A stretch of 64,000 nt of DNA from Hysterangium stoloniferum. Taxonomy: Eukaryota > Basidiomycota > Agaricomycetes > Hysterangiales > Hysterangiaceae. Below the pieces are notes generated by a model. It saw only the letters and a program-made list of their open reading frames with translations, was not told the origin of the DNA and made no database searches. Numbering within the stretch: position 1 is the stretch's first letter; every line of letters begins with the position of its first letter. The translations under genes were made by a program, and so were the position numbers. Of the stretch, positions 1 to 9,814 are shown piece after piece. The stretch spans positions 62,001 to 126,000 of the forward strand of contig WHVD01000128.1 in assembly GCA_015178975.1 (NCBI GenBank), read 5' to 3'.

Positions 1-750
1 GGTCTGTGTTTTCTTGAAGGCTTCTGCGAAGGGGTGACCATCAAGGTTGTGTACCCATGCCTCATTTCCCTGTACAGAACATTTTAGAAGTTATACACAG
101 ATTCTAAAAATATATATATATACAATGAAATTGCACATGAAATCTAGAGTGAGGAAACTTTTGAGCATTTTGTTCTCTTCATTTTTCAAAAGACGGTAAC
201 ATGTGACATACCAGCTTTGCCAGCATACAGCAGTCTAACCCCCTTGTTCAAAAGTGGAATGAGCAATTCAGCCACATTGTGCACAGAATCACCCTGCAGC
301 ATACACGTGAGATTTACTTCTATATTACAGTCTGAAAACCAACAGGGAGAGTAGAAGAAGGTCGGACACAATAAACTGAGTGTTAACTTTACAGGATACA
401 TACCCTCAATCCTCATAGCATGAGCTATCTTTCTTCATGTTGCATGTATGCCTGACATCATATGGGTTAAGACCTAGGTTTAGGATTGGTGCGAACATTT
501 GATTGTTGCAGTATAGTTGAGCTGGCACACTGCAAAGATAATTAGAGACAGATGTGGGTGTACAGATAAACCACTGAAACCACTTACCAAACCAACTTTG
601 AATTGAAGGAGTAACAAGCCTTGACGAGAGTTTGACAAATCGAGGCTGTGCTAAATAACAAAGTACACTCAGGTCCTTGGGGATCATCATAGAGAGTGTA
701 GGGTCCTTCATAAATGGGTTCATTATTATCATTGTCATGTAAAATGATGA
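1..750 (-). pseudogene. Serine carboxypeptidase (peptidase S10), C-terminal half, 5' half missing
   Basis: Secreted or vacuolar S10 carboxypeptidases remove C-terminal residues with a Ser-Asp-His triad. Five exons are readable on the minus strand: about 588-745, 404-529, 212-331, a 20-nt microexon 124-143, and 1-69 running off the window. They encode family landmarks in order: EGPYTLYDDPQGPEC, KACYSFNSKLVCVPAQLYCN, LNPYDVRHTC, LQGDSVHN and YAGKADFMCN, then GNEAW. The catalytic Asp sits in the microexon (KADFMCN). The His would lie left of the window. The half carrying the Ser (usually GESYAG) should lie above position 750, but that DNA is repetitive and no such motif is visible, so the gene is probably truncated. 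Junctions are GT/AG and phases agree. The upstream edge of the 588-745 exon is uncertain. Confidence 0.75.
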
Positions 751-810
751 TGAATGCAAACTATGTATAAGTAGATTAATTGCTGTAGAAGTCAACGGGA
801 CTCGACATGT

Positions 811-1059
811 TGTGGTGTAAGCCTGGTGCCCCAGGCATACCAGTGGACCTTTAGTTACTTATGTAATCATCCTGTTTTTCTCTGCTGCCCAGCCATGTAT
901 CCTGTTCGTTAGTTCATCGAGCAATACACCGTGGTCATATCAACCCATGTGACCTGGACCCAGTGAGCCTATTTGATGACAGGCTTCCATGTGGTTAGCC
1001 CAAAATGGAACCCCTTAGTAAAGGTGTCACACCGCAGCCCGTTTGGGAGGTACACCACA
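811..1059 (+). mobile_element. Candidate short solo LTR (TGTGGTGTA...TACACCACA)
   Basis: The segment starts TGTGGTGTAAGCCTGG and ends TACACCACA, so its ends are inverted repeats of each other with TG...CA termini. A diverged relative is at about 50808-51070; both share the opening TGTAAGCCTGGTGCCCCAG and a later block around CAATACACC(A/G)TGGTC. No clear target duplication flanks it, so the ends are approximate. It abuts the broken edge of the carboxypeptidase. Confidence 0.4.
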
Positions 1060-1672
1060 ACCTGAATTGGATGTGGGAAACTGCAGGTTTTTCACCATTT
1101 GATACCTGGTGATGTCCCTCACTGGAAAAAAAATTCCATGACAGATAAATTCTAACAAATTTGGGTAAAGCTAAAATGTATCTCAGTGATCAAGATAAAA
1201 TCTCAGTGAAGGGCCATCAGACAGTATTTGCAACTAATGAAACTGAATTGGTTCCTGATATTCATATCAGGAACACCATTCAGTTTGCTAATATATATTA
1301 GTTGCAAATACTCTCTTTTAAAACATTTCAGTGAGTCAGAAAATTAAAGTAAATTCCAGTAAAATTCTGATCAAAACAGTCTAGTCATTCAAAGCAATCC
1401 AGGAAATTTAGATAAATCAAAGTCAAATAAATTCCAAAAAATTCAAGCTTTCAATTGATTCCAATAATCTCACAAAGTGGACCAATTCCAAGACCTACCA
1501 CAATCACAACTGCTTAAATCCAATCCAAATCGAGTACATATCATTTCATCAGCAACCCTCATACCTAAGTTCATCCACTCCTCCAAATGGTATATCCACA
1601 GTCTTTGTAGAATTGGGATCTGACTTTCATACATTCAGTGATATTTTCTACATCCAACCATATGAAGCCATA
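1060..1672. other. AT-rich non-coding stretch
   Basis: No gene recognised. The only structure seen is the 90-bp hairpin at 1223-1312, listed separately. Confidence 0.5.
1223..1312. repeat. Foldback hairpin, about 90 bp
   Basis: The outer arms AGTATTTGCAACTAAT and ATTAGTTGCAAATACT are exact reverse complements. Inside them AAACTGAAT pairs with ATTCAGTTT and GTTCCTGATA with TATCAGGAAC, leaving a 4-nt loop (ttca). It resembles a foldback or MITE remnant. No flanking duplication is obvious. Confidence 0.6.
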
Positions 1673-2286
1673 TGTTACAACCAGAAAACCTGCTGGACTC
1701 CAGGCAGTACCCTATATGCACCTGCATCCTACATGCACCAGTTATCAGTTAACTGGAACACCCACCAGGACCTGGACATCAAACCTGCCCATGTCTGACC
1801 TTCGTTGTCTCATGAATCTGTCACTGGAATACCCACCAGGACCTGTGCATGTCATACATGTATGTACCTGTCTATCTCTGACCCTGTCCCATGCATCAGT
1901 CACCAGACTCTGCTTGGAAAACCCATCAGCTCTCTAACTGAGCCCCATTCCCATTATGGTCAAATGACTGGTCACATTTCAGACTCCACACCTGCCCTGT
2001 CCCCATTATGGTCTAATGACCTGTGACATTTTGGACTCCACCCCTGTTCCATTCCACTCCTAACACCTAATTTGGTGTTTACTTATCTTGTTTCATGATT
2101 ACTAGTTTGAATTTCATTATTACTAGATTTGGTATAACATACATTCCACAGTCTATATAGTCTGGCAGATGTTGTACATACAATCCAGTCAGAAAATCAG
2201 CTTAGATTCCCCCCAGTAATCTCAGGACATTTTCCACTCTGTTCCTCTCTTTGAAACACACCACTAATTACCTCATTGGAGCCCAC
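1673..2286 (+). mobile_element. Solo LTR (LTR1 family), 5' part; 3' part is at 5366-5624
   Basis: It opens TGTTACAACC and follows the LTR1 pattern: GGACTC repeats, the AACACCTAATTTGGTGTT palindrome, a TATA box (TCTATATAGTCTGGCAG), then GGAGCCCAC. The rest of this LTR resumes at 5366 and ends TTAACA at 5624. The outer flanks 1668-1672 and 5625-5629 are both CCATA, a 5-bp target duplication, so the two parts were one solo LTR of about 870 bp that was later split by the element at 2287-5360. Fossil. Confidence 0.8.
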
Positions 2287-2357
2287 TGTTAAATTGCATG
2301 CACAGAGCTTATAGGAGGGTTTCCAGAGAAACCTGTGGGAAAGCTGGTAGGACTTGG

Positions 2358-3176
2358 TGTTAAGGTGCATACACAGAGGGTTTCTGGAGAAACCCATGGG
2401 AAAGCCGGTGGGACTTGGCTTCAGCTTATAGGCTGCACCCTCACGAGATTGTCTTGTCCAATTTCAAATGGGCAGCGGGAATCCCTGGAAGTCTGGGCAG
2501 GGTTCATGGGTCGAGAGGTCATGGGTCAAGAGGTCGGGGAGTTGAGATAGATAAGTTGGGGATTGAGTGATAGATGGGTCAGAGCCTGTGGGCTCTGATG
2601 AGTAAGAGCAGTGTGTTTCAAAGGGGAATTTAAAGCAGAAAATATACTAAGATTACTGGGGGGAATCTAAGCTGATTTTCTGACTGGATTGTATGTACAA
2701 CATCTGCCAGACTATATAGACTGTGCGATGAATAACATACCAAATCCAGTAATAATGAAAACTAAACTAACAAACATAAAACAAGATAAATAAACACCAA
2801 ACTTGGTGTTAGGAATGCAGAATGGAGCAGAGTCTGAATCGTGACAGGTCATAAAACCGTAATGGGAATGGAGTGGGAGCGGAGTCCAAATCGTGACAGG
2901 TCATTTGACTATAACGGGAATGGGGCTCAGTTAGAGGGATGATGGGTTTTCTGAGTGGGGTCCAGTGATGGATGTGTGGGACAGGGTTGGAGATAAACAG
3001 GGACGGAGTCTGGCAGGTATTCCAGTGACTGATACATGAAGTAATGAAGGTTGAATGTGGACAGGTCTGACATACAGAGTCCAGTGGGAATTCCAGTAAA
3101 CTGAAAATTGGTGCATGCAGGGTGTGGGTCCATATAAGTTAGTGCCTGGAGTCCGGCAGGAATTCCAGTTGTAACA
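2358..3176 (-). mobile_element. 3' LTR (LTR1 family) of the nested gypsy fragment
   Basis: On the minus strand it starts TGTTACAACTGG at 3176 and ends CCTTAACA at 2358. Immediately upstream (3177-3190) is the polypurine tract AAAGGGAGGGTAC, which marks it as a 3' LTR. The palindrome and TATA region are present. A further 71 bp of LTR 3' end (2287-2357), of a slightly different version, lies beyond it, so the end carries a partial duplicate. Confidence 0.75.
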
Positions 3177-3249
3177 GTACCCTCCCTTTATGCCGAAGTC
3201 CCAAAGAGGCTCTAGAATTTGATAAGGTTTTGTTGGCTACGTGCATGTG

Positions 3250-4240
3250 TCAAAACACTTTCTTCTGGGAATTGTCCCACAGAGTCCCTGGGTAATAAGT
3301 CCGGGGAAAGTTCTGACAGAATGCATACAAGGAGATGTAGATTCCAGAGTTCCCGTGGGAGTTCTGGGAATCGAGTGTGCAGACAGGCAAGAGGAGCAGA
3401 GACTGGATTAGGGGTGTAACTTGTTTGAGATTGAAACTGGATTCTAAGTACATGAATATAGCAGACTTATATAGACTTCGAAATGTAATAATACCAAATC
3501 TGGTGTTAATGAGGGGCAGAACTATTAAACATAAAATGAAACAAGTAAATACCAAACTAGGTATTAGGGATGGAACAGAATGGGAGCGGAGAACGAATCA
3601 TGACAGGTCATTAGACCATAACGGGAACAGGGCTCTGTTAGAGGGGTTCTTGGGAGTCCAGTCAGGGTCCAGTGACTGGTCTGTGAGATATAGAGTGTCG
3701 GGTGTATATAGGGTGGAGTTCGGAGTCCAGTGGAATCCGATGACTGGTACATGAGACACATGACAGACTGTTTGACCATAACAGGAGCAGGGTTCTATGC
3801 CTTGTTAGAGGGATTCCAGGAGTCTGGTCGGAGTCTGGTGATGGGTACATGAGACACAGAGAGTTGGGATAAGCAGGTTGATGTCCGGGTCTGGCAGAGT
3901 CTGAGGACTGGTGTATATGACACAGTGTCAGGTATAGACAGGTTGAGGTACAAGTCTGGTGGAGTCTGACAACCAGTGCATATAGGTTGATGTGCAGGTT
4001 CCGGGACTCCGGTCGGAGTCCAGTTCGGGAGATGACCAAGAACATGTAACAAAGTTAAATGTCAAAGTGCAGAGTCCAATGGATTCCGGGTCATAACAGA
4101 AGGTGTCTAGTTGGGGGCAGACAGGGTGGATACAGAGAGTCAGGCATAAACAAGTTGATGTGCAGGCTCTGGCAAGAACTCCAGTTGTAACTATACAATA
4201 TAGAGGGTCAGGAGCATGTAGGATGGGGTCTGGGAGCCCA
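3250..4240 (-). repeat. Diverged LTR1-like block
   Basis: On the minus strand this block repeats the LTR1 plan with different sequence: GTTACAACTGGAG near 4190, GTTATGACCCGG, many GGACTCC motifs, a palindrome-like AATACCTAGTTTGGTATT and a TATA box (TCTATATAAGTCTG) near 3460-3475. The ends were not resolved. It is probably a solo LTR of a sister family. Confidence 0.45.
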
Positions 4241-4611
4241 GAGGCTGGCGTGTTTTCTGGTTCCTGACATAGATGTTCAATGAAATCTATAGAGATGGAA
4301 TTCCATGGGTATTCTGGTACCGGGAGTTGTTTCAAAAGGCTGTATGGCTTGTGTCACTGAGATTTAGAGCGTGGACAAGTAGTGCAAGATTTACAATAGT
4401 GCTTAATGAATCCTCGGAGTTTGGGCCAAGTGTATTCTCTTCTTATTAATGATAGAGTCTTGTTGAACCCGAAATGTCCAGAGAGTGGATGATCATGTTC
4501 ATACTGAAGGATCCTGAGGTGGAGGCTGTTGGAGTCCAGTACATAGATGTGATCGTCAAGTCTAATGAAACCATGCTGGTCGAGAGACCACTGGGGTTGA
4601 CCGGGGTCCAT
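4240..4611 (-). pseudogene. Gypsy integrase remnant (zinc-binding N-domain)
   Basis: On the minus strand a fragment reads HDHPLSGHFGFNKT...CKSCTTC, the HHCC zinc-binding domain of a Ty3/gypsy integrase, followed by the start of the core (PVPEYPWNSISIDFIEHL). The better preserved equivalent is at 12645-13745. Fossil. Confidence 0.75.
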
Positions 4612-4934
4612 GTTACGACTGTGTCACAACTGTGTCGCAACCTGACAGTCCCCGAGGTTATTGCCACCTATTGATGTTTCAATTTATTGATCAAGTCATC
4701 ACATCGGAAACCGTCGGTCACCTGATGCTGATGTATGCTTTCATGGCAATCAAACCCCATTTACACCCCTGTCAAATTATACTCGTACTATCTGGTTATA
4801 CTCTGATACGTCCCTTTTTATTATGATGATCTGTTCTACATTATGTTTCACATATGTCTGTATATACTTGTAACCCATGGACTATTTCCTTTTCTCATAA
4901 TTCCACTCTCGGTTAAATCACAGCCTCCAAAACT
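4611..4934 (+). mobile_element. Part of an LTR (LTR4 family)
   Basis: It begins TGTTACGACTGTGTC and matches the reverse complement of the full solo LTR at 16700-17490, including GACAGTCCCCGAG and the later TGTAACCCATGGACTATTCC-like stretch. Only the first 320 bp or so is present. It sits inside the integrase remnant. Confidence 0.65.
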
Positions 4935-5360
4935 TATCAAAACTAAACTAGCAAACATAAAATGAGATAAATAAACACCAAACTTGGTGTTAGGAATGGA
5001 ATGGAGTGGAGTGGAGTCCAAATCGTGACAGGTCATAAAACCATAACAGGAATGGGGTGGGAGCGGAGTCCAAATCGTGACTGGTCATTGAACCATAATG
5101 GGAATGGGGCTCAGTTAGAGGGATGATGGGTTTTCCAAGCAGGGTCCAGTGACTGATGTGTGGGACAGGGTTGGAGATAGACAGGAGTGGAGTCTGGTGG
5201 GTATTCTGGTGACTGATACATGAAGTAATGAAGGTCGAGCATGGACAGGTCTGATGTACAGAGTCTGGCAGGATTTCCAGTAAACTGATAATTAGTGCAT
5301 GTAGGGTGCGGGTGCATATAAGTTAGTGCCCAGAGTCCGGCAGGATTTCCAGTTGTAACA
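4935..5360 (-). mobile_element. Partial LTR1, 5' end of the nested gypsy fragment
   Basis: On the minus strand this is the first half of an LTR1, starting TGTTACAACTGG at 5360 and running through the palindrome AACACCAAACTTGGTGTT. It is followed by CCCAC, matching the flank at 2282-2286, so it is the outer end of the nested element. Confidence 0.7.
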
Positions 5361-5365
5361 CCCAC

Positions 5366-5624
5366 AGGCTCCGACCTATCTATCGCTCAACCTCTGACCC
5401 ATCACCACCCGACCCCTCGACCTCCACAGGATTCCCACAATTGACCCTCCAACCTCTTGACCCACCAACTACTCCTGGACTCCCCAGGTTTCCCATCTGC
5501 CTGTCTGAAATTGGATGCCACGATCTCATGAGGGTGCAGCCTATAAGCTGATGCCAAGTCCTACTGGATTTCCCATGGGTTTATCTGGAAACCCTCCAAT
5601 AAGCTCCACACACACTCCTTAACA
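5366..5624 (+). mobile_element. Solo LTR1, 3' part (continues 1673-2286)
   Basis: It reads AGGCTCCGACC..., then GAAATTGGA, GCAGCCTATAAGCTGA and a terminal CTTAACA, the LTR1 3' end. It is followed by CCATA, matching the flank before 1673. Confidence 0.8.
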
Positions 5625-5722
5625 CCATATGACAATGACATCAAGGTCTACCTGTATCAGTTTGATTTGTGCATCATGCATTATATCCATCACAAGATGA
5701 ACCACAGCAGTGGTACTATGTA

Positions 5723-5993
5723 CAGTAGGGGACAAAACTGTCCCAATGTTTTGTTAATTCTGATTAAATGGTTTATTACTGGTTGACTAAATTTCCTAAA
5801 ATTGTGGAAGTATTTCCAGATATACCTGAACATACTAACCCTCACATATCCAAAGAACAGAGGTGATTTGATGTATGTATATCCTCCTTTAATCAATAGG
5901 GGAAAGCTTAGAAGGACATCTCCTTTCAGGTTTTATTTGTCCATGTCCATCTCCTGACCAATTCTACTTATTAGTAGACTTGCTAAGACCTAT
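5723..5993 (+). mobile_element. End fragment of a Tc1/mariner element
   Basis: After a TA (5721-5722) the sequence CAGTAGGGGACAAAAC closely matches the terminal inverted repeat of the Tc1 element at 23115 (CAGTAAGGGACAAAAC). No transposase is recognisable. The fragment stops where LTR sequence begins at about 5994. Confidence 0.55.
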
Positions 5994-6156
5994 TTGGGTA
6001 TTCCGGTGACTGAAACACAACGTAACGAAGTTGAACGTAAACAAGTCTGATGTACGGAGTCCAGTGGGAATTCCGGTAAACTGACAATTGGTGCATATAG
6101 GATGCGGGTGCATATAAGTTAGTGCCCAGAGTCCAGTGGGAATTCCGGTCTTAACA
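5994..6156 (-). mobile_element. Shortened 3' LTR (LTR1) of element B
   Basis: The first 160 bp or so of LTR1 on the minus strand (TGTTAAGACCGG at 6156), preceded on that strand by the polypurine tract AAAGGGAGGGTAC (6157-6170). Confidence 0.75.
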
Positions 6157-6364
6157 GTACCCTCCCTTTATGCTGAAGTCCCAAAGAGGCTCTAGACCTT
6201 GATAAGGTTCTTGTCAGCTACATGCATGTGTCAAAAGTCATGTCAGTTACAGGTATGTGTCAAAGAGTCAGGTGATCTGGAAGGTAAGGTTCAGATGTGA
6301 CGAGCCTATATAAAAATTTGAAAAAATGAAATTTCTTCTTCTTTATTTCCCCCATCATCGAAAA

Positions 6365-6641
6365 ATGGGTCCAAAACTGATGCCAACCGCTGGGCCCTCC
6401 ACAGGCAACATCTATCGGGCACTGCTCATTGCTGCCCAAATTTTCGTGCAGCAGGAGGAGCAACATCGACAATGGGAGGAGGCTGAAAAAGATGCCAGGG
6501 AGGTCGAGGAGGCCCTGGATAGGGAGTACCAGGCAGCCTTGGCTGTGGAGAAAGCGGCAGAGGAGAAGAGGAAGAGGGATGAGGAAGAGGCTGCATGGGT
6601 TGCCGCAGAGAAAGTGTGGGTGGTTGTGGAGAGGGCCGCGG
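6365..6641 (+). other. Antisense ORF of element B, coiled-coil part
   Basis: This ORF runs against the gypsy element, between the 3' LTR and the end of gag-pol. It starts MGPKLMPTAGPSTG and then has a highly charged Glu/Lys/Arg/Ala stretch (EEQHRQWEEAEKDAREVEE, EEKRKRDEEEAA) that should form a coiled coil. A homologous ORF sits at the same place in element C (11218-11433). Just after 6641 the reading is interrupted by a solo LTR. Known parallels are antisense ORFs in some plant gypsy elements; its function here is unknown. Confidence 0.6.
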
Positions 6642-7258
6642 TGTGAGGAGTATGCTTTTACCACAGTTTCATTATGGTAAAACACTCCTTTTATTTTATT
6701 TATATTTTACACATTTTATTCATATTTTTCTATTCTTTATATTCTTCAAATATTGCACCATTTCCTTAGTTCGAAGCTTTGTGTATATTTGTGGGTGCAC
6801 TCAGCACCAAATGAAACTCAGACACTTTTACCCCACAACCACGACTTACCCAGACACCCAGTTAGTGTCCTGTAAGTTGTGATTGGGGTATCATCTTGAC
6901 CGTCACAGATGGGCTTTAACTATCCATGCGATCAGAGTTTTGAACTGTACCAGTCGAAACTCCACCTATATCTCAATCCGTGCAGACCACATCCACGCTA
7001 CTCTACTATTTGACTCTCTCGTTACTCTTTTCTACACTCGAGCAGTCATTCAGAATCACACTTAACAGTCAATTCCCTTTATTCGTTTTAGCTCTCTACT
7101 TTACTTTAGGTAGCTACTTCACTCAATTGTATTGAACTAAGTAGTCAATAACTGTTCAGTCTGTATTAGACTTAGACAGTCAATACATCTATGTGTTGTA
7201 CCTAAATGGTCAATATTCTTTGTATATAGAACGGTTAGAACTTCCACCACTCTTCACA
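6642..7258 (+). mobile_element. Solo LTR (LTR2 family) with CGCGG target duplication
   Basis: It starts TGTGAGGAGTATGC and ends CTCTTCACA. It is flanked by CGCGG at 6637-6641 and 7259-7263, an exact 5-bp duplication. It matches the 5' LTR of the plus-strand gypsy element at 18535-19161 (shared blocks include GTGTCCTG(T/C)AAGTTG and TTGGGGTATCATCT). The TATA-like TATATAGA lies near its end. Inserted into the antisense ORF of element B, so younger than it. Confidence 0.85.
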
Positions 7259-7292
7259 CGCGGTAGTTGCGGGCAAGGTAAGTCCCAATAAT

Positions 7293-7936
7293 TTGACTTG
7301 TCGTTTTTTTCTTTTGACCTGGAATTTTCAGCACAAGGTGACAGAAGTTGAAATGGAGTCTGAGGGGGAGCCGGAGAGCCCCAACAAAGTAAGTCTCGTG
7401 TCCATGGGAGATCTGTGGGAAACTGACCATATCAACAGAAAGCAAGGAAAGTGGTACCAGTCCATCTTCCTATGCAGAATGACCTGCGGTGTTCTGGTTG
7501 CAATGACCAGAACATGGAGTGTAATTGGAAGTCCAGGCAGGGTCCAGGCTGTTACCAGTGTGTGCACCTCAAGGTGAGGTGCCCATTGGTTCACGAGCAG
7601 GCCACAGGGTCCAGAGCATGGGATATTAGCGGGTCGAATGGGAACTCCAGTTTGGAAGAGGTTTTGGGATGGATCGCTGAGGGCATTGAAGCCCAGAACG
7701 AGTTGCTCTGGAAGAGCAACAAGGTGCATGTGGTGATGGCCACCAATCTCCGCACACTCCACTTGGAACATTACAAGTTCCTAGTGGAGTATGCCGGTTT
7801 TGTTTATGAGGAGGCGGAGGCCAGGAGTTCTGAGGACACCAGGTCGGATGAGGACCGGGTGCCCGCAGAGATAGCGGAGCTACCTGAGGAGATGGCTGGG
7901 GCAGGGAAAAAAGATAGCCCCATAAATGTAGATTGA
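7293..7936 (+). other. Antisense ORF of element B, Zn2Cys6-like part
   Basis: The main open stretch, 7451-7936, encodes a cysteine cluster with spacing C-x2-C-x6-C-x9-C-x2-C-x6-C (CSGCNDQNMEC, then CYQCVHLKVRC), which fits the fungal binuclear Zn2Cys6 consensus. An acidic tail ends the ORF (KKDSPINVD). GT...AG intron-like gaps lie upstream (for example GTAAGT near 7278 with TTTTCAG near 7331). Element C has an eroded homologue at 11743-12117. It may be an element-encoded DNA- or RNA-binding protein; the other Zn2Cys6 proteins known are transcription factors, but these short forms lack the usual middle homology region. Confidence 0.6.
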
Positions 7937-8184
7937 ACATAAAAAAAATAAAACTTGATAATAATTTTTGAACATATAAAAGTAAAGCATGAAAAAACAT
8001 AAGAATCAAAGTCTGCGGAGAATCCGCTTAAGGACTTGAAAAACATGTCAGAACCTGTAAAAGCAAAGAGAGACATAGGGTGACAGGGAATAATGAAAAT
8101 GAGTCCAAATGTAACACAGGGTCCACGGAGTGTGGTCAGAGAGATGATAGTGGTCCAGGTTTGAGTGGGTAAGCTGTGTGAAAG

Positions 8185-8427
8185 TCAGTAATGATTTCCA
8201 CATGGGAAACAGATGGATAAATTACAAGCTTGGGTGACAACCGAATTACTTGTGCCATCAAAGAGGTGGAGGATGATGGGATTTATCAGATAAGTTGACA
8301 ACAAATTTTTTTGTGTGAATTTTGTATCTAAAAAACAATGAGTCAAGCCGGAATCTATAAGAGCTGAAAAAACAAATTTTGGAATCATATTAGACATAAG
8401 TTTAACAAAAAATGAATTGGAATGCAA
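8185..8427 (-). pseudogene. Gypsy aspartic protease, start only (element B)
   Basis: Minus-strand fragment with ALIDSGLTHCFLDT, the DSG active-site loop of a retroviral-type protease, following gag. Fossil. Confidence 0.65.
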
Positions 8428-9796
8428 AAGAGTGGATGCATTGAGGTGGGTAAACTCTTGAATGTGCGGAGAGGCAACGCAACCCCCAACCCATGCAGAG
8501 TCTGTGGGGTTGCTTACTCTTTTTTCGAGTTGGAAGCCAGTTTATCCTTCGATGGGGTTTCCGTGGAGGTCTTGGCTGTTCAACCCTTTGCAGAGTTTGC
8601 TTTTGCCAGCAGACATTCCAGGACTCGATGACTGGGTTTCCTGCACAAGAGACAGAGGTTATTGTCCATATGATGTTGTCTTTCCTGGGGGTCAATTTGC
8701 CATCAGGTCCGAGTTTGCTTGTGAGGTCAGGTTTTCCGGCTTGCTTGCTGGACTGTTGACCCTTGTTGTTGTTGTTGTTGTTGTTAGAAGACGTTTTATC
8801 GTTCTTCTTGTTGGATTGCGTGGAGTTTTGGTTGCTGGTTGACGAGTTGTTGTTGTTGGTTTTATTGGCCATGGACCTGTTCACTTTGTCTGCAGAGGTC
8901 TCACGGGCAACTTCCACGCAACATTCCCAATAATGTGTGTCTGTGTTTTGAGCTTTGAGGCGCATACAGGACAGGGTTTTTGGCTTGCCATCTTCTCCTT
9001 TCGAGACTTCATCTTTAAGGCGGGATGGCAGACCGGCATAGAATTGGTGGCAGAGAGTGGGATCACCCCACTGACAACAAGCTGCAAGATTATTGAATTG
9101 GACGATGTAGTCCATGATGCACTGCGTGTCCTTCATACAAAAATTTGTGAGACTGTTCTCAGCTTCTCCTGTCAGGTCATATGGGCCAAAGTTGGTTTCA
9201 AGCTCCTCAACAAAAGCATCCCAATCTTCAAGCCAAAGTGGCTCTTCCTCAGAAAGCCCACTAAAAGCCAGTTCAAACCATTTCAACGCGGATCCTGACA
9301 AGTACAAAAGTGCGTAGTTGACTTTTCAGGAGTCTGTGGAGAATGCAGCGGATTGATTGTGGAAATTGAAGCGACATTGCATGAGGAAAGTAGAGAGTTT
9401 GTTTGGGTTGGAACCTGTGAAGGGTTTTGGAGCATTGACTTTTGACCACAGGGGTTCCGGATCTTTCTTTTTGCCTTCTCCAAGCATAAGATTCATCAAC
9501 CTTTCTAAAGTCATTGCTAAATACTCAGAGGTGGGATCTGAAAATGGCAGTTGATCGCTGGATGGAGGATTTTCGACACCTTTGCCCTTGTCAGGGGCCA
9601 CGGACCCATCCTCATGCTCGGATTCATCCTGGTTTTCCGGGACTTCTTCAATACGGACTTCTTCCATGGCTTCTGATTGGTTCGCAAGTGTCTGGCTGGT
9701 ATACAAAGTTAACAGGGAATGAAGAGTCGATGGTCCAGGTAATGATGCCTGTGTGTGCACTTTTCTTCTTGGTGGCATATTGAAAACAATCTGCAA
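8402..9796 (-). pseudogene. Gypsy gag (element B)
   Basis: Minus strand. The N-terminus reads MPPRRKVHTQ. A retrotransposon gag core follows (KPFTGSNPNKLSTFL, LSGSALKWFELAF, LEDWDAFVEELETNFGPYD, FNNLAACCQWGD, FYAGLPSRLKDEV). Then comes a long Asn/Ser/Gln-rich linker and a CCHC zinc knuckle (CLLCRKPSHRVLEC, near 8600-8650). The reading is broken. The order and the poly-Asn linker match the gag of element C at 18060-18534. Confidence 0.75.
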
Positions 9797-9814
9797 GTCT
9801 TAGTCAGGAGATAC

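Larger units (their letters stand above)
2287..5360 (-). mobile_element. Broken Ty3/gypsy chromovirus fragment nested in a solo LTR
   Basis: The segment is flanked by CCCAC on both sides (2282-2286 and 5361-5365), a 5-bp duplication made inside the older LTR1. On the minus strand it has LTR1 sequence at both ends, a polypurine tract next to the 3' LTR and an integrase remnant at 4240-4611. It also holds a diverged LTR-like block (about 3250-4240) and part of an unrelated LTR (4611-4934). It is a heavily broken fossil with many lesions and only a small part of pol left. Confidence 0.75.

Noticed and set aside
1613-2026. Overlapping ORFs in LTR1 sequence here and at 2931, 3564, 5111, 10255, 25447
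   Set aside because: They recur wherever LTR1 occurs, differ in frame between copies and have no domain; they are LTR sequence.
8422-9317. Plus-strand ORFs opposite gag
   Set aside because: Shadow frames of the gag coding strand; composition mirrors the poly-Asn linker.
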